64,000 nucleotides of DNA from Glandiceps talaboti (GCF_964340395.1 NC_135557.1:10921046-10985045), one strand, 5' to 3'. Numbered from the stretch's first letter, positions 12,520 to 24,659 are shown. The notes: generated by a model not told the origin, from the letters alone. Made by a program: numbers and translations.

Positions 12520-13880
12520 ATAAATGAATCGATATTGAAGTTCGCTTTTCGTCCGGCTTTTACAGATATTCAGAACCTAGAGAGGAAAGGTGCAGTAAGT
12601 GATTGGGACACTCGTCACTATTTGGCCACTGGGAGTGTGTCCCCGGGGACACTCAAGCCAAGGGACAAAGACTGAAGTCAGATTTTAATGGATACACTGG
12701 CGTTGCGAGGTGTATTTTTTTGTTTTTAAAAAAACGTATATACCTATAACTTTAAGGCTTGTTGTGCAGTACGATTTATGTATTATCGTTGCCGTGTTAA
12801 GGTTGTCAGAACAGTGACGATAGCGGTTTACGTGCTTGTCTAATAACTGTAAATGGCCCTTTACTTGACCTTACTTGTTGCGGAGGTCACACAAGACATG
12901 TTTTAAAACTTTCCATACAGTAATTGCTATTTTCAAGTGTTGTTTTGAATTAATGTACATGAATATGTTTGCATAAATTCAAATGAAATGTTAAGTATAT
13001 GAAAAAATGAACTTTGATTCCACTGATCGCAGTGTCCATTGTAATAAATAAGGGATTTATACGTTATACAGGTAGTACTAATAGATCGAGGGCTTGATTT
13101 CAATGTTATGCTATTGCTAATTAAGTGTGACTCTTAATAACAAACGGAGATTAATATATAATTGACGTCGTTCGAAATAGTGTGATCTATTCAAAGCATC
13201 AGTTGTGTACAATGCCACTATTGTAATATCACAAAGTGTGTTCCCCCCCCAAAAAAAAACAAACACAACAACAACCAACCAGACAAACAAACAAACAAAC
13301 AAAAACAACAACAACGCCAAAAAAGATACAATTATACAAATAAAAAAAATCGTGCGAAACGATTCACGCTCGCATTTTCCCAGTTCTATGTACAGTTTTA
13401 TATGTACATGTACTTTTGTTGTGTTTGTGTCTGTCTTAAATAGTCACGGCAATTACATACCCAGTGACGTGATTGGTACACTTGAAACATCTAGATTATC
13501 TACTGAAGAAGATAGATAACAAAGAAAAATATAAGACAGTGTTATTTGTTAACGATCGTAACAGGCTAGGTAGGGCATAGTGGGGGTCAAATGTCGAGGT
13601 CTACAGATCGATATGTATACCGACTCATGCCATTGTTCTCACAGTTGCCGCCATTACTACTGGACATATCTACGGACTTCATACTTTGTTGTCATCAGTA
13701 TCAGTTGTACCAATATCGTCAGCTTTTATGTGAAAACCAATCGCCAAACTATTCATTGAAGGTCGTCACATGTTCTGGGTCCTTTGAGAAACACTCCAAA
13801 ACATTAGGACTTGACTTAAACGGATAACCCTATACAACTTTAACAGTAAGTACTACGCCTATTTATATGGCTGTCTGATA
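12520..13880. other. No gene recognised
   Basis: Contains a poly-C/poly-A stretch with AAACAAAC/ACAACA repeats at 13243-13315. A 78-codon frame at 13591-13827 has no recognisable domain. The sequence just upstream of 13880 could be an unrecognised part of the adjacent LINE. Confidence 0.4.
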
Positions 13881-13884
13881 ATAA

Positions 13885-14640
13885 ACTTACCGGTAGCTTT
13901 AATGTAAGCAAAACTAAAGGTATGTTACTAGACATGTCCAAACGTCTGACTCAAAGTGCACATAAAGTCCTTAACATACAGATAGCAGGCCACATGGTGG
14001 AACATGTCCTGGCTTTCAAATACCTTGGAGTCTGGATTGATCCCTACTTAAATTTAATCTTAGTTATGTCCATAACTAAGATATTACAAAGATGCTTTAT
14101 AATGCGATGGTACTGCCACTGTTTGACTGACTACTCTGCAGTAGTATCGTCAGACAGTGGTGCGACTTTGCTGACCAGACGTCAGGCTCCAAAATAGAGC
14201 TGCCTGGATAATCCTTAAGTGTGGGCCTACGACCCAATCTTTTAGAGAGTTTAAATTGGTTGTCATGTAATGAGTATTTTGCTTTTCAGAAGATGTGCAT
14301 TTATTTTAAAGTTATTCATAAATTTTCAAATATGTATCTTACTAAATATGTTAAAAGGTTGGATGAAGTACACAACTATTCCACCAGACAGAGATCCAAT
14401 CTCAGTAAGCATTTATCGAGAATTAGCAGTAATTCCGGCGCGAGATCCTTCAAATACTTTGGAGCTGTTCTGTGGAACAGTCTACCAACACATATTAAGC
14501 AATGCAAAATAATTCCTATTTTTAGGAATTCATGTACATACATAAGTCATCTTAAGTCAGAGAGGATGACTTCCAGTATGGTCTAACTGGATGGTGGTGT
14601 AGATTTTATCTATTGATACTGCCTTTTTAATTCCCTTTTT
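13885..14640 (+). pseudogene. Non-LTR retrotransposon fragment (RT thumb and C-terminus)
   Basis: The plus strand encodes, with at least two frame changes, the C-terminal part of a LINE polyprotein. Near 13890 is the FNVSKTK motif, followed by FKYLGVWIDPYLN at about 14015-14050, the classic YLG(V) motif after the catalytic region of jockey/CR1/RTE-type reverse transcriptases. After a disrupted stretch (14060-14210) comes the terminal domain, ending with RSFKYFGAVLWNSLPTHIK at about 14446-14505. The catalytic YxDD region is missing, so the copy is 5'-truncated or decayed. The T-rich 3' flank leads into the TAC microsatellite at 14778, as is common downstream of LINE 3' ends. Confidence 0.75.
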
Positions 14641-14777
14641 CTTGTCTTTTTAAACTTTGCTTCTGCATTGTTTTTTACTTTCTTTTGTGGGGTATGTAAT
14701 GTTTTGGTGAGTGGTAACAGGGCCCCGGTGGAAATCTGCTTCTGTTGTTTCCTGGCTACCCTGTTCTTAAATAATTT

Positions 14778-14835
<58 letters not shown>

Positions 14836-14864
14836 CACTACTACTACTACCACTACTACTACTG

Positions 14865-14913
<49 letters not shown>
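14778..14913. repeat. (TAC)n microsatellite
   Basis: About 45 trinucleotide units with a few CAC and TGC interruptions. The poly-Tyr frame over it is an artefact. Confidence 0.97.
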
Positions 14914-17900
14914 AGCACATGTACTGGTACGTCATAGGGAATATATTACAGGGACTGGACTATAACAGCTGATCAAAAAAGAAATGGGGCACCTATCATG
15001 TTTGACAATTACTTACATTACTTGCAGACACGATAGCTGTGAGTGACTGTAGCCATGCCCGCCATAGTTACCGTTGATATTATGACAACCTCACACGTTT
15101 TGCATAGTTTGTTGTAGGGAAAACATGGTGTCCGACGTGGCGATCGCTGTAAAAAATACTACCGGCACTGCAGATCGAACACTCCCTATTTTGTTTCTTT
15201 TACGCGTATACACCTTCACAGGGCAATCACGTCTCTGACGCGCTCACGGCTCAGTAAATTAAATTTAGCATAGTCAAAGAGTACGGTCATATTTACTACA
15301 CTGCAAACCGGAATACAAATGTCAAACTTAGTGTATCATGTACATGATGTTCAGTACTATAACATATGGTATTATCAAAGCCATAGTTACATAATTTCAA
15401 AATTTCATAGAGTCGTAAACATTCATATGCCTGGCGTACTAAAATACGCGGCCGCCGAGTGAAAGACGGAAAACTTAACATTTTTCCTGAATGGTATTGA
15501 AATTCGAAAAAGTAAAACGATAGAGTTTTAGGGCGACATAGTGAGACATGTCATCTCAAATATTGGTTGAAGTAACAGAAAAATAAAAAAGTTAAACCGA
15601 GGGGTTTTATGAGGTGACGAGTATCCACGGCGATGCCATGATTTTTCGTAATTTCCCATAGACCACAATGGCGTTTACTGAATTCAACAGGGTGCGAACT
15701 TCTCGTCGGTTCAATTTTTTCAAATTTCGACTTATGATTTTCAAATTTTGCATCCATTTTCGGAGTATAATAGGCTAAATTCGTATCGTTTTAGAATTTT
15801 GAATTAATACTTTATATTATTGTAATCTGTATTTGAGTATGATTTTATCGTCAAGTATTCTTAGCCGTTGACAAAACTAACGATATTTACGCCAACACGC
15901 ATCTTTAAAGTAGGCTTGAAATTACGAAAATAGGTCAGTAAATGTTATAAAAAGTACGAATTACAAGGGCACTTCATCCTAAAATCAAAACTACCAAATG
16001 TTGGCTGATATATGTAAGATATAAGGTCCTAACACGACAAAATATCAAGGAGTGTAAATAATATACAAACGAACTTTCCACTGTAACTCAACAGTGGACG
16101 TATCGATCGATATTCTTTTCACTGGAAATTGATACAATGTTACGACATGTTGGCTGGTCGTCTCTAAAAATGACGGCGCCAAAATTCCAAAATGCAGCGC
16201 TGATATAAATAAAGGACTACTGCGAAAAAATTATCCAGTTTAGGCATCTCCTTGATTCATAAACATTAATACACTGGCACAATAATATAGGGCCTGTCGA
16301 CATACATGTATATCTCATGCGGCAAGTACGAACAAAATCGTTGTAAACCGGACGGTAATATATTGCCTTATGAATATTCATTAGACGCTTGTCAAATTTT
16401 ACCCCGTTGTTGACCTTTCAGGCACAGTCGGCGCTTCGCGGAATATGAAACAAATAGGTACCGGTTCGTCCCGCAGTGCGGAGTTTTCCGAAAACTAGCC
16501 CTGGGCCACTATTCGGAAAATTGGCAAATTCGGAACCACAACAGAGGAACTAAATAGAAGCCCAGGGCGATTATTTGGCAGTGTTTTAATCAAGCCAAAA
16601 AAAATGAATTCGTCCACTCTTGCAGAGTAGGTATTGCCCAGATTTGCAATCTTGGGTTTTACCTATCCGAGAGTAAAGAAGTCACAGTACGAAAAATCCT
16701 CCGTTATACTGCACTTGACTACACTATTACCGAGTAAGTGTGGTACCCTCAGATTTAACATGTTGAAACCCATACCAAACGGCCCTTTTCAGGGCCACCA
16801 CATACTCCAAAAAGAGAACTGCCATTACCGAGCCACCGGCCAGCATTTTGTTGTCTGTCATCACTGTACGATCGTTTTATGATGGGAAATTAAAAGTATT
16901 TTTTCCCTTGGAGACAAAAAACTACCAAACATTCATAATGTATTCATAATCTGAGGATTCTTTGCTGTTCCATTGCTACCGAGGCAAAAATGCTTTCCTA
17001 CGATATACACATCGATGGAAACAATTTATTTTAGTTCGGATAGTGTCAATTTACTACATTTTATCAAAGTTGGCTGAAGAAATAACATGGCAGATGCATG
17101 TTGAGTAGTGAGATTTTAAATAACAGACGTCCCGTTTCCGTAAAGATGGGTATGTGCTTATTTATTTCACTCCCATTCCATAGCAGTTGCAATACTATTT
17201 GTTTAACAATAAATTCCACTATGTGACCTAGATAAAGCATCATATCTGAAGTACGTTATGATTCACCGTTGGATCGCCACGACATAGACAATTCGCGAAT
17301 AACAAGTTTGGTATTGACGAAAAAATGGTATCTTCGGTATTACATAGATACCACACGTTTACTCATATCAGTACAACAACGTGATTTATATCATTTTACG
17401 ATATGAGAGGTCACTTGTTTGACTGATAGAATACAATGTATCAAACAATAAAGCGCCCTGACCTGCACGGTGTGTAATTCGTTGATGTATGTGTAGTGTA
17501 GAGGTGTAGGCAAACTGGGGAAGACTACAAAAACAGTTTCAGCATCTCAGCGTTAAACGTTTTCGTCTTGATGACCGTTATAACCACAAAACTAAAAAAC
17601 AAACATTTTCTGAAATAACAGTCGCCAGCAATTAATCATACACTTCGCACGACAACGTAACTCAACTGCAACGTACCATACCATTTCTAAATTATATTTC
17701 TATCTCGAACATTGCACAGTGAAAAGAAGAAAAACAAATTAGACTTGAAAAAAGAGACACTCGTTTCAGTTTACCGCAAATAGTAGTTATTTTGCTTATT
17801 ATTTGATTATTACTGTAAATAACTCTAAGACTGTCAATTTCTGATAATAATAATCACAACAATAACTTATGATAACAAAGAAATCATTTTCTTTGAAATC

Positions 17901-18037
17901 CAGTGGAGCAACAAATACATCCTAATTTTATCCGTTTATTTTTTTTAAATATTTTTATCTTTATTTCAAACTTTCCTAGTCAATGTTTACACTGTGGCAC
18001 TAAACATGTTGTAACTGTCAAAGACTGGACATTTCTT
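14914..18037. other. No gene recognised; possible unique host DNA
   Basis: No long or recognisable frame on either strand and no clear repeats. The stretch around 16380-16560 is richer in CpG than its surroundings (AGCCCTGGGC, TCGTCCCGCAG) and could be a promoter or 5' untranslated region for the glycosyltransferase-like gene downstream. That is speculation. Confidence 0.35.
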
Positions 18038-18134
18038 AGCTTGGAAGGCATTTACAAGTAATCGTCATTTACAGGCACCCCACAATGACAAAGGTGAAGC
18101 GGGCCAAATGAACAAATATGAACTGAATCAATAA
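18038..18134 (+). repeat. Direct repeat, copy 1 (97 bp)
   Basis: Starts AGCTTGGAAGGCATTT and ends GAACTGAATCAATAA. Nearly identical to 18455-18551 (only a few substitutions) in the same orientation, with about 320 bp between them. Confidence 0.9.
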
Positions 18135-18454
18135 AAAGTAAGTAGCAATAGAGACTTCTTGATCAAGTAGGTATATGTCGATTTATAATAAGATTCAACC
18201 TCACTATCCTTCGAGATAGTAATCACATATATTCTACCTATCCCATGACCAGTATTTCATGATAATTTCAGTGTTTGTAACCATATAGTATGTTACAGTA
18301 CGAGAAGCGATGGTAAGGTCAAGGTCCTGGCATTCAATACACACTGATGAGCTAATAAGACAAATTGTTTGGTTGTCATAGGCTATGGCACATATAAGTG
18401 CACATGACGAAATTACGCTCGTTGATGGCAATGGAATATGTCAATCAATCTCGA

Positions 18455-18551
18455 AGCTTGGAAGGCATTTTCAAGTAATCGTCATTTACAGGCACCCCAC
18501 AATGACAAAGGTGAAGCGGGCAAAATGAACAAATATGAACTGAATCAGTAA
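18455..18551 (+). repeat. Direct repeat, copy 2 (97 bp)
   Basis: Second copy of the repeat at 18038-18134. Near-identity suggests a recent duplication or the two ends of a small LTR-like (TRIM-type) element. The interior (18135-18454) has no recognisable gene. Confidence 0.9.
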
Positions 18552-19094
18552 GACACAAGTGGGCACGGAAGTGACATGCTAAATTGTTGAGTGTGTCCGA
18601 CATTCTGCCTATTTATCTGTACACATTAAATATCAAAGTTGACAGTAGTAATTCGTTACAAAATTAAAATAAATAAAGACGCCTTGAATCCTTCACTTAC
18701 AGGTGTAAAACTACCCACAGATCAAGCCGCTGTTGTAATGAATTAATACTATTAAGAATGTTCAGCAAAGTATATGTATTTTCTATGGAAAGTGGTTTTA
18801 AGATAAGAAATGGTATCAGCATTAATAATGGTAAATTTATATGTTCATTTCTTTTTTGATATCCTTAAAATGTGAATTACCTGGCGTGTTTCGTCAGAAA
18901 AAATTGTTTTACTGAATATGTTCTATGTGTATTAAGTAATGTATTTCCAGCGGTCATGTTAAAACGCATGTCATTTAACCATAACCACTTGTGTTTTGTT
19001 AAACAGTTACTTGCAAAACTTATTCAACGGAAAGAAATCTGCTCTAAAAAGGAAGATAGAGTTGTGACCTGTAGAACATTAATTCAGAGATAAT

Positions 19095-20343
19095 ATGGAT
19101 GGCAGGACTTTGATGCATGTTGCATTACTGTTCAGCAGTGTGATGATCATAAATTCCCATGAATCCGGTAATTTGCCTGGGATACTATTTGTATTTGAAT
19201 CGTGGACTGTCAAAAGGGGAGGTCTTCCGGAATTTCACCGAAGTCTAGTCAAAGACTTTATTATAAGAAAGAGAACTGACGTTAACGTTTATACAACGAT
19301 TATAGACCCAGAACTCGGTGACAAGAAAGATGCAAATATGTTTGGAGTAAATTTGATTTTACCAAAGCAAAAGTTGCGACGTGGAGAGAGGGAAGAACAA
19401 CCGAGAATTGAGTGGTTGAAGTATCATCGAACATTCTATCCACATTTGTCAAAACTATCGCACATAACACATGTAGTTGGGTACATTCCAAAAACAGCTA
19501 TCGCAACTGCTAATATTCGAGATGAATTATTTCCTGACGCAAAACTTGTACTTATCAACCATATTATTCCAGAAGAGATTTGTAACTCGTCTCCTACACA
19601 AACTGAAACATTAAAGGATGAAATGTTTTTTCGAGCTGGAGATGCCGATGTCATATTTTCAATTGGTCCTTACATGTTTGATCATTTTGAGAACGAGTAC
19701 AGAGCAGATGACTTGTATGAAAAGCCACATATCTTATATTTACCGCGACCCGAGAAATATTTTTTTGAGAAGAAACCTTTCTTTAAAGAGAGTACAAAAC
19801 AAAGACAAATATCGTATGGAAAGGTATATAATAATGAAATACTCGAAAAATATGATAGTCACATTACCCATGCCATTGATAGGGTTGCAACTGACTTGGA
19901 GAAAGTTTTCAAGACCATTGTCAAGGGAAAACGTCTTCATGCCAATAGTTCCCAGGAAACAATAGCACGACAGCTTCTACAATCTCATTTGTATTTGGTA
20001 ACTTCATGTTATGAAGATTACAGCTTAGATGGGTTAGAGACTATTGCCATAGGTGTGCCTCTAGTTACTGCCGAGGAATCGCATATAGCAAAATTTATTG
20101 AACATTTATTTTGGAGTCATGCGAGAAATTATGTCATACGACAGCAGAGGGCAAAGTCTTGGTCTCAAAAAATGACTGATATATTAGTCTCCCTTGATAT
20201 GGCTTATGACATTGCAAACAAATTAAAAGAAGGTTTTTGGGTAGATGCACATGTGACAAGGAGTCATGGTGAATTAGCTGCTTTACTTGCACCCTGTGAG
20301 GCTCAGGCTGAACACTGTTCTGGAGACTGTCAGCATTCAAACG
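19095..20343 (+). CDS. Glycosyltransferase (GT4-like) protein, exon 1
   Basis: Opens at ATG 19095 with a hydrophobic stretch (MHVALLFSSVMII, residues 7-19) that could be a signal peptide or anchor. Residues 30-45 (ILFVFESWTVKRGG) match the N-terminal Rossmann strand and Gly loop of GT4 family enzymes. Near residues 305-330, SCYEDYSLDGLETIAIGVPL matches the C-terminal nucleotide-sugar site, where a conserved Glu in GLE contacts the donor. Such proteins transfer sugars from activated donors. Similar GT4-like domains occur in large multidomain proteins of marine invertebrates. An ORF stop lies at 20385, but a GT donor at 20344 joins in phase with an exon at 20561. The middle of the catalytic domain seems shorter than usual, so activity is uncertain. 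Confidence 0.7.
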
Positions 20344-20560
20344 GTGAATATATTGATTTGTTAATTCATCAGATTGTTATTCTTTAAAACAATAAATTTG
20401 TAAGTGGATCGTTTGTAACGATATCTACTTGTAGGCGAACTATGTCACGTTTTAAGTATTATTTCCAAACACCTTCAAACATGTAAATTAATATTTAATT
20501 TTATGAAATGTCTATTACTATGTTATACTAATACTAAACTATTTTGTTTTTATATTCCAG

Positions 20561-21064
20561 ACCTCACTGTTAAAGTTGCACTTAATGAGACTCTCGTTCA
20601 TAAATATCTGAAAGAATTAAATCTTGAAGAACAAACAGCTCTTCAATCTGACACTGAAAACGTTTACTGTATAACCAACGAACAAATAACTAACAATGAA
20701 GAGGAAATCAAACGCATTTGTAATTGCTGGTTGAAAATCAATTATACATTTAAGAAAAAAGTCCGGTCTCTGGAAAACGATGTGGAGAGTTACATAAAAC
20801 TTAATGAAATCTGTAAGAATAACTTTTCCATCTTAAAAGATCATACAGAAGGATCGCTAATACTCAGATTACACTTTACAGAGTTGCTGAATCTATACCT
20901 ATTTCGAGGAAAGTGTCGATCTGGTAAATTTGCCAAAACGCTGCAGAACATTTTAATAACTCGCGAAATGAAAATGTTGTCAAGTAAAATCAATATTCCT
21001 CTTGGACTAGTCATTTCCTACGACAAAGGTAACTTTCAGGACATCGAAAATTTCTTCATTAAAC
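20561..21064 (+). CDS. Glycosyltransferase-like gene, exon 2 (helical)
   Basis: Preceded by a pyrimidine-rich tract ending TTCCAG (20555-20560) and followed by a consensus donor GTAAGT at 21065. The phase (one base carried from exon 1) restores an uninterrupted frame across both exons, supporting the splice at 20343/20561. It encodes about 168 residues predicted by eye to be helical, rich in Leu, Lys, Glu and Asn, with a Cys-containing segment ICNCWLKINYTFKKKV. No known domain was recognised. The donor means at least one further exon is expected, but the Polinton begins only 141 bp later and the next exon was not identified with confidence. Confidence 0.6.
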
Positions 21065-21129
21065 GTAAGTCACCCTTTTCATCATTCATTTGAACATGCT
21101 GAATAATGTATTCAGGCGCTGTATAATTT

Positions 21130-21176
21130 GTTTTGATTGATTGATTGATCGATTGATTGATTGATTCATTGATTGA
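21130..21176. repeat. (TTGA)n microsatellite beside the Polinton
   Basis: TTGATTGATTGA-type repeats about 25 bp outside the left target duplication. Confidence 0.9.
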
Positions 21177-21199
21177 TTATCATAATTTTCTATAATGCT

Positions 21200-21205
21200 A
21201 ATTAT
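21200..21205. repeat. Polinton target-site duplication, left
   Basis: AATTAT directly precedes the AGTAGTAATAAAT terminus. The same hexamer directly follows the right terminus at 38878-38883. Six-base duplications are the rule for Polinton integrases. Confidence 0.92.
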
Positions 21206-21400
21206 AGTAGTAATAAATGTACGGTTTAAGACCACTTTTTGACAACCCCCATTTTTCACCTTTTTAAAGTTAAATAAAGAGTTCAATTTATACTAAAATT
21301 TATGGCAACGAAAAAAAGAGGTCCATTTTAAATTTTAAAACGACAACCCCCATATTTCATCCTTTTAACTGCCAACAAAAGGTTAAATAAGTATAATAAA
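21206..21400 (+). repeat. Polinton terminal inverted repeat, left
   Basis: Begins AGTAGTAATAAATGTACGG and matches the reverse complement of 38681-38877 along its length. Similarity is best over the first 155 bp and becomes weaker near AAATAAGTATAATAAA. The block GACAACCCCCAT occurs twice within each arm. Confidence 0.93.
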
Positions 21401-22426
21401 CTCATACAGTCACATGTGTTCAGAGTCTTCACTATTACTTAGTGCAACTTCTGAAGGGATTACTGCCCTCACACTTTGTGTTGTGTAAAAACTCATTAAT
21501 ATTTATAAGCAGGGACTGAGAAGGGGAATCACCCAATACCTTAAGGTCAAAATTTCAAGGCCTCAAGTATGCGTCCTGAATTTGTCAGAAAATCGGTATT
21601 TTTAAATGTAATTCCAAAATTTATGTTACTGGTATAAAAGAAGACATGTCAGTTGAGGTTTAGGCGTTTACAGTATCTAAAATGGTGGACTCTAGTGAAA
21701 GTTACGACGAGTTGAAAATGCCGAAAAATAAGGCCTGTAAGCAGTCAACCAAAGCGAGTGTAGCTACTTTGTATTATAACGACCTGTGATTACTGACTGG
21801 AACAGTCCAGCCCCCACACACTGATGACATAATCACTGACTAACAGTGTAACCTAATTTGCATAAGAATAGACCCAGAATGCTGTTCGGTTACTGTTTAA
21901 CAAGAAACAAATAAAATAATGAGAATAATACAAAATTTAATGAAAATTTTATGGTTTTAGTTATATAATTATTAATCTATAATTAATTGTATATTATTTT
22001 CATCAACATTAACTGTTAATAAAAGTATTAAAAATGCATTATTGGAAACACTCAAACCGTAGATAGAGTTTTACTTTGAAAATTAACATTTAAATAAAGA
22101 AAAAAAATATATATAAATTGGTGCTTAGCGCAGCGCCTGCTATGATTGCCAGAATTTGTCAGCCGACGATGGGTAAGGGTACTAGTGTGAGTAACAACCT
22201 AAGACAGGCGTAGCGAGGAATCATAGCGAAAAAACCTAGTGCTGGGCCGCTGTTGTACAGACAGTCAAAAATGTTGTGTACACATAATATAAATCTCAAT
22301 AAATAACTTAATTTGACAAGTAACAAAGTAATAAACCCGTACAGATAGTAGAAAATAGAAAGAAATACAGTCTGTACAACAGGCACTGTTTTTTTTTGAT
22401 AAATTTTTTTTAGTATTTTATATACA
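21401..22426. other. Polinton left non-coding region, possibly with nested insertion
   Basis: About 1 kb between the TIR and the first gene. Parts (21420-21900 and 22115-22260) are richer in GC and CpG than the rest of the element, which suggests inserted or captured DNA. It holds a 36-codon ATG frame (21682-21789) with no known domain. A perfect 13-bp inverted repeat (CTGTTGTACAGAC at 22250-22262, complement at 22370-22382) lies just before the first gene. Confidence 0.45.
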
Positions 22427-22990
22427 ATGAACAAATCATTATGGTTATCTCTCAACAATCTTAGGGATTTTAATGCTATGAAAACAATCCCAAGTGTTAA
22501 ATATCAGATAGAATATGAAAATAATACGTTTAAACTAAAACCGATTCCTCCTCCAAAGCCTAAAATACCAGAAGAAATTGCGATAATTTAATTAGATCAT
22601 AAAAAAATTGTTAAATTATTTGTAAATGAATTTTCTTATATAATAAATACAGAGAAAGTAATATTTGATAATACTGGTTACTTTATTCAACCACGAAATT
22701 ATCACATTCAACATTTTATAGAATCCGATAGTTTTTTTAAGAATGTTGAAAATTCCACAATAATTACCTTTACTATAAAATTATATGGTAAAGTTAAAAT
22801 ATCTCTTTCAACATACATTGTAACTAAAGAAGTTGTACCATCATCTATATCTCGGTTATTTAATATTAAAAGAAGGTTTAGAGTCACTGTTGGTTTTGTA
22901 ATTTACGATCGTAGTTATTCAAAAGTAACCTGGCATTCCACTTTGATTATCAAACCTTTAAAAAATAATATTTCTATACTTATAGGCTGA
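22427..22990 (+). pseudogene. Unknown Polinton gene 1, one internal stop
   Basis: A 188-codon frame from ATG 22427 to TGA 22988, interrupted once by TAA at 22589-22591. The ATG follows an AT-rich leader (TTTTATATACA). The product begins MNKSLWLSLNNL, has a Pro-Lys-rich segment (PIPPPKPKIPEE) at about residues 41-52, and then a beta-rich stretch rich in Ile, Phe and Thr. No family was recognised. The single stop in an otherwise long open frame indicates a once-functional gene. It is the first gene from the left end. Confidence 0.6.
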
Positions 22991-23037
22991 TACACCGGTT
23001 GTCCGTCATGATGATTCGTGATTGATTTAATTATCAA

Positions 23038-23038
23038 C

Positions 23039-23134
<96 letters not shown>
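23038..23134. repeat. (AT)n microsatellite in the Polinton
   Basis: About 48 pure TA units between gene 1 and the membrane protein gene. It may have expanded from an AT-rich promoter of the kind seen before other genes in this element. Confidence 0.97.
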
Positions 23135-23135
<1 letters not shown>

Positions 23136-23147
23136 TGATACCATATT

Positions 23148-23660
23148 ATGATTGACCAAAATATTACAACAATAGAAGATTTGATTGACTATCTTACACA
23201 AGTATGCAGTGCGTATAGACGTTCTTACAAATTAAGTCATGTCAATAAAGCAATACTCATTACTAGTGGGATTGTATCAGGAGTTGGCGCTTTAGCTGCA
23301 GTTTCTGTGATACCAGTTTTTGTCAGTTTATTAGCTGCTGTTCCAATAGTCGTTACAGTTGTCAACCAAAACTTAAAGCTAACGGACAAAGTAGCACTAT
23401 TGAAGTTACAATATCAGAATTTCAAGGAATGATTAACATACACGCAAGCAAATATTTACCCTGAAAAACCAAAAGAATTTATCCAAGAAGTATTTATGAA
23501 ATCTCTCGAAATGCAAAAAGCTGCAAATTACACTCCACCTTTGGAGCGTTACTTGAAGTATTATAAATTAAATGGTTATTCAGACACGGAGTCAGAGATA
23601 GAACCAGATATGGAATATACGAAGTCAGATATGAAAACAATGGAACCAGATACGGAATAA
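23148..23660 (+). pseudogene. Polinton small membrane protein, one internal TGA
   Basis: A 171-codon frame from ATG 23148 to TAA 23658, broken once by TGA at 23430-23432. Residues 37-67 form a long hydrophobic stretch (AILITSGIVSGVGALAAVSV then VIPVFVSLLAAVP) long enough for a transmembrane hairpin. The C-terminus is acidic, with an MEPDxE/DMEYTKSDM repeat-like tail. The family was not recognised with certainty; small hydrophobic proteins are common in Polintons and could be virion or membrane-active proteins. It lies upstream of the integrase on the same strand. Confidence 0.6.
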
Positions 23661-23719
23661 ATAGCGATGGAGTAAAAAAAAATGTTTACTTTATATACTA
23701 ATATAGGAACATAGGAACA

Positions 23720-24634
23720 ATGGGACTGGACCAGTATCTGCGAGACTTGTATTATAATTCTGATTTAGCATACAGCGGCATCACAAAATTATGGCGTAAA
23801 AACAAAGCAGACCAGAAAAAAAATAAAATATAAGGAATTGAAACAATGGTTGGAAGAACAAGAAGTTTACACTATGCACAAACCAGCAATTAAAAAGTTT
23901 CCTTACCGAAAAGTAATTGTTAATGGAATTGATGACCAGTGGCAAGCTGATATTGTAGATATGCCCAATGACCAGAGGGGGAACCAGGGTTTTCAAAGTA
24001 TGCTTGGGCGATACCACTGAAATCAAAACGTGGTATTGAAATGGCCGACTCCTTTGAATTAATTTCCAAAGACCTTGAACCGAATAAAATTCAATTTGAT
24101 GAAGGTCGGGGATTCTGGGTGAAAATGGGTTGAAGTACTAGATCGTTTAGTGGATGGTTATAACAATACTTATCATAATTCAATCCACATGACTCTGAGG
24201 AAGCATCATTACCAAAGAATGAAAATATCGTTTGGTATAATTTGTACGGTGCTTATCTCACTGTTGAATATGGAACTCCGAAGTTTAATATCGGCGATAC
24301 CGTGAGAATTTCCAAATACAAGAATGTGTTTGTTAAGGGTTATCTACCAAATTACACATGTGAACTTTTCAAAATCAAACAAATTATCTTTGGTCCCGTT
24401 ATTGTTTACACTCTGGAAGACTTATCAGGTGACGACATTGAAGGCACGTTTTATGAGCAAGAATTATCACTTGATATGACTAAAGAATCGAAGGAGCCGA
24501 AGGAATATAAAGTTGAAAAAATAATATGTAACAAAAAAATCAAAGGCCATGAATACGCATTGGTAAAATGGTTAGGATATGATGATAAATTTAATTCTTG
24601 GGAACCGATTGAAAATATTAAAAAAAAAATATAA
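23720..24634 (+). pseudogene. Polinton integrase (RVE fold plus chromodomain), broken
   Basis: Retroviral-type DDE integrase that inserts the element and makes the 6-bp duplication. The likely start is ATG 23720, with a frameshift near 23820. The WQADIVDM motif carries the first catalytic Asp (codon 23949-23951), and KIQFDEG carries the second (24098-24100). The segment between GNQGFQSM and AIPLKSKRG is too short, and the region that should hold the third acidic residue (VERFNRT-type motif) is absent between about 24125 and 24135, where two segments are joined out of frame. The last 45 residues (about 24500-24630, EKIICNKK...ALVKWLGYD...SWEP) form a chromodomain, which may guide target choice. 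The missing catalytic Glu makes it non-functional. Confidence 0.9.
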
Positions 24635-24659
24635 TTATATAAGATAACAGTTTAACAAC

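Noticed and set aside
13117-13519. Overlapping frames at 13.1-13.5 kb
   Set aside because: Low-complexity Asn/Thr/Lys or Phe/Val runs from the AAAC/ACAACA tract.
14668-14937. Poly-Tyr frame
   Set aside because: Translation of the (TAC)n microsatellite.
22159-22458. 99-codon minus-strand frame with hydrophobic Leu/Ile content
   Set aside because: Runs across the inverted repeat and the AT-rich leader of the plus-strand gene at 22427; no domain, likely chance.
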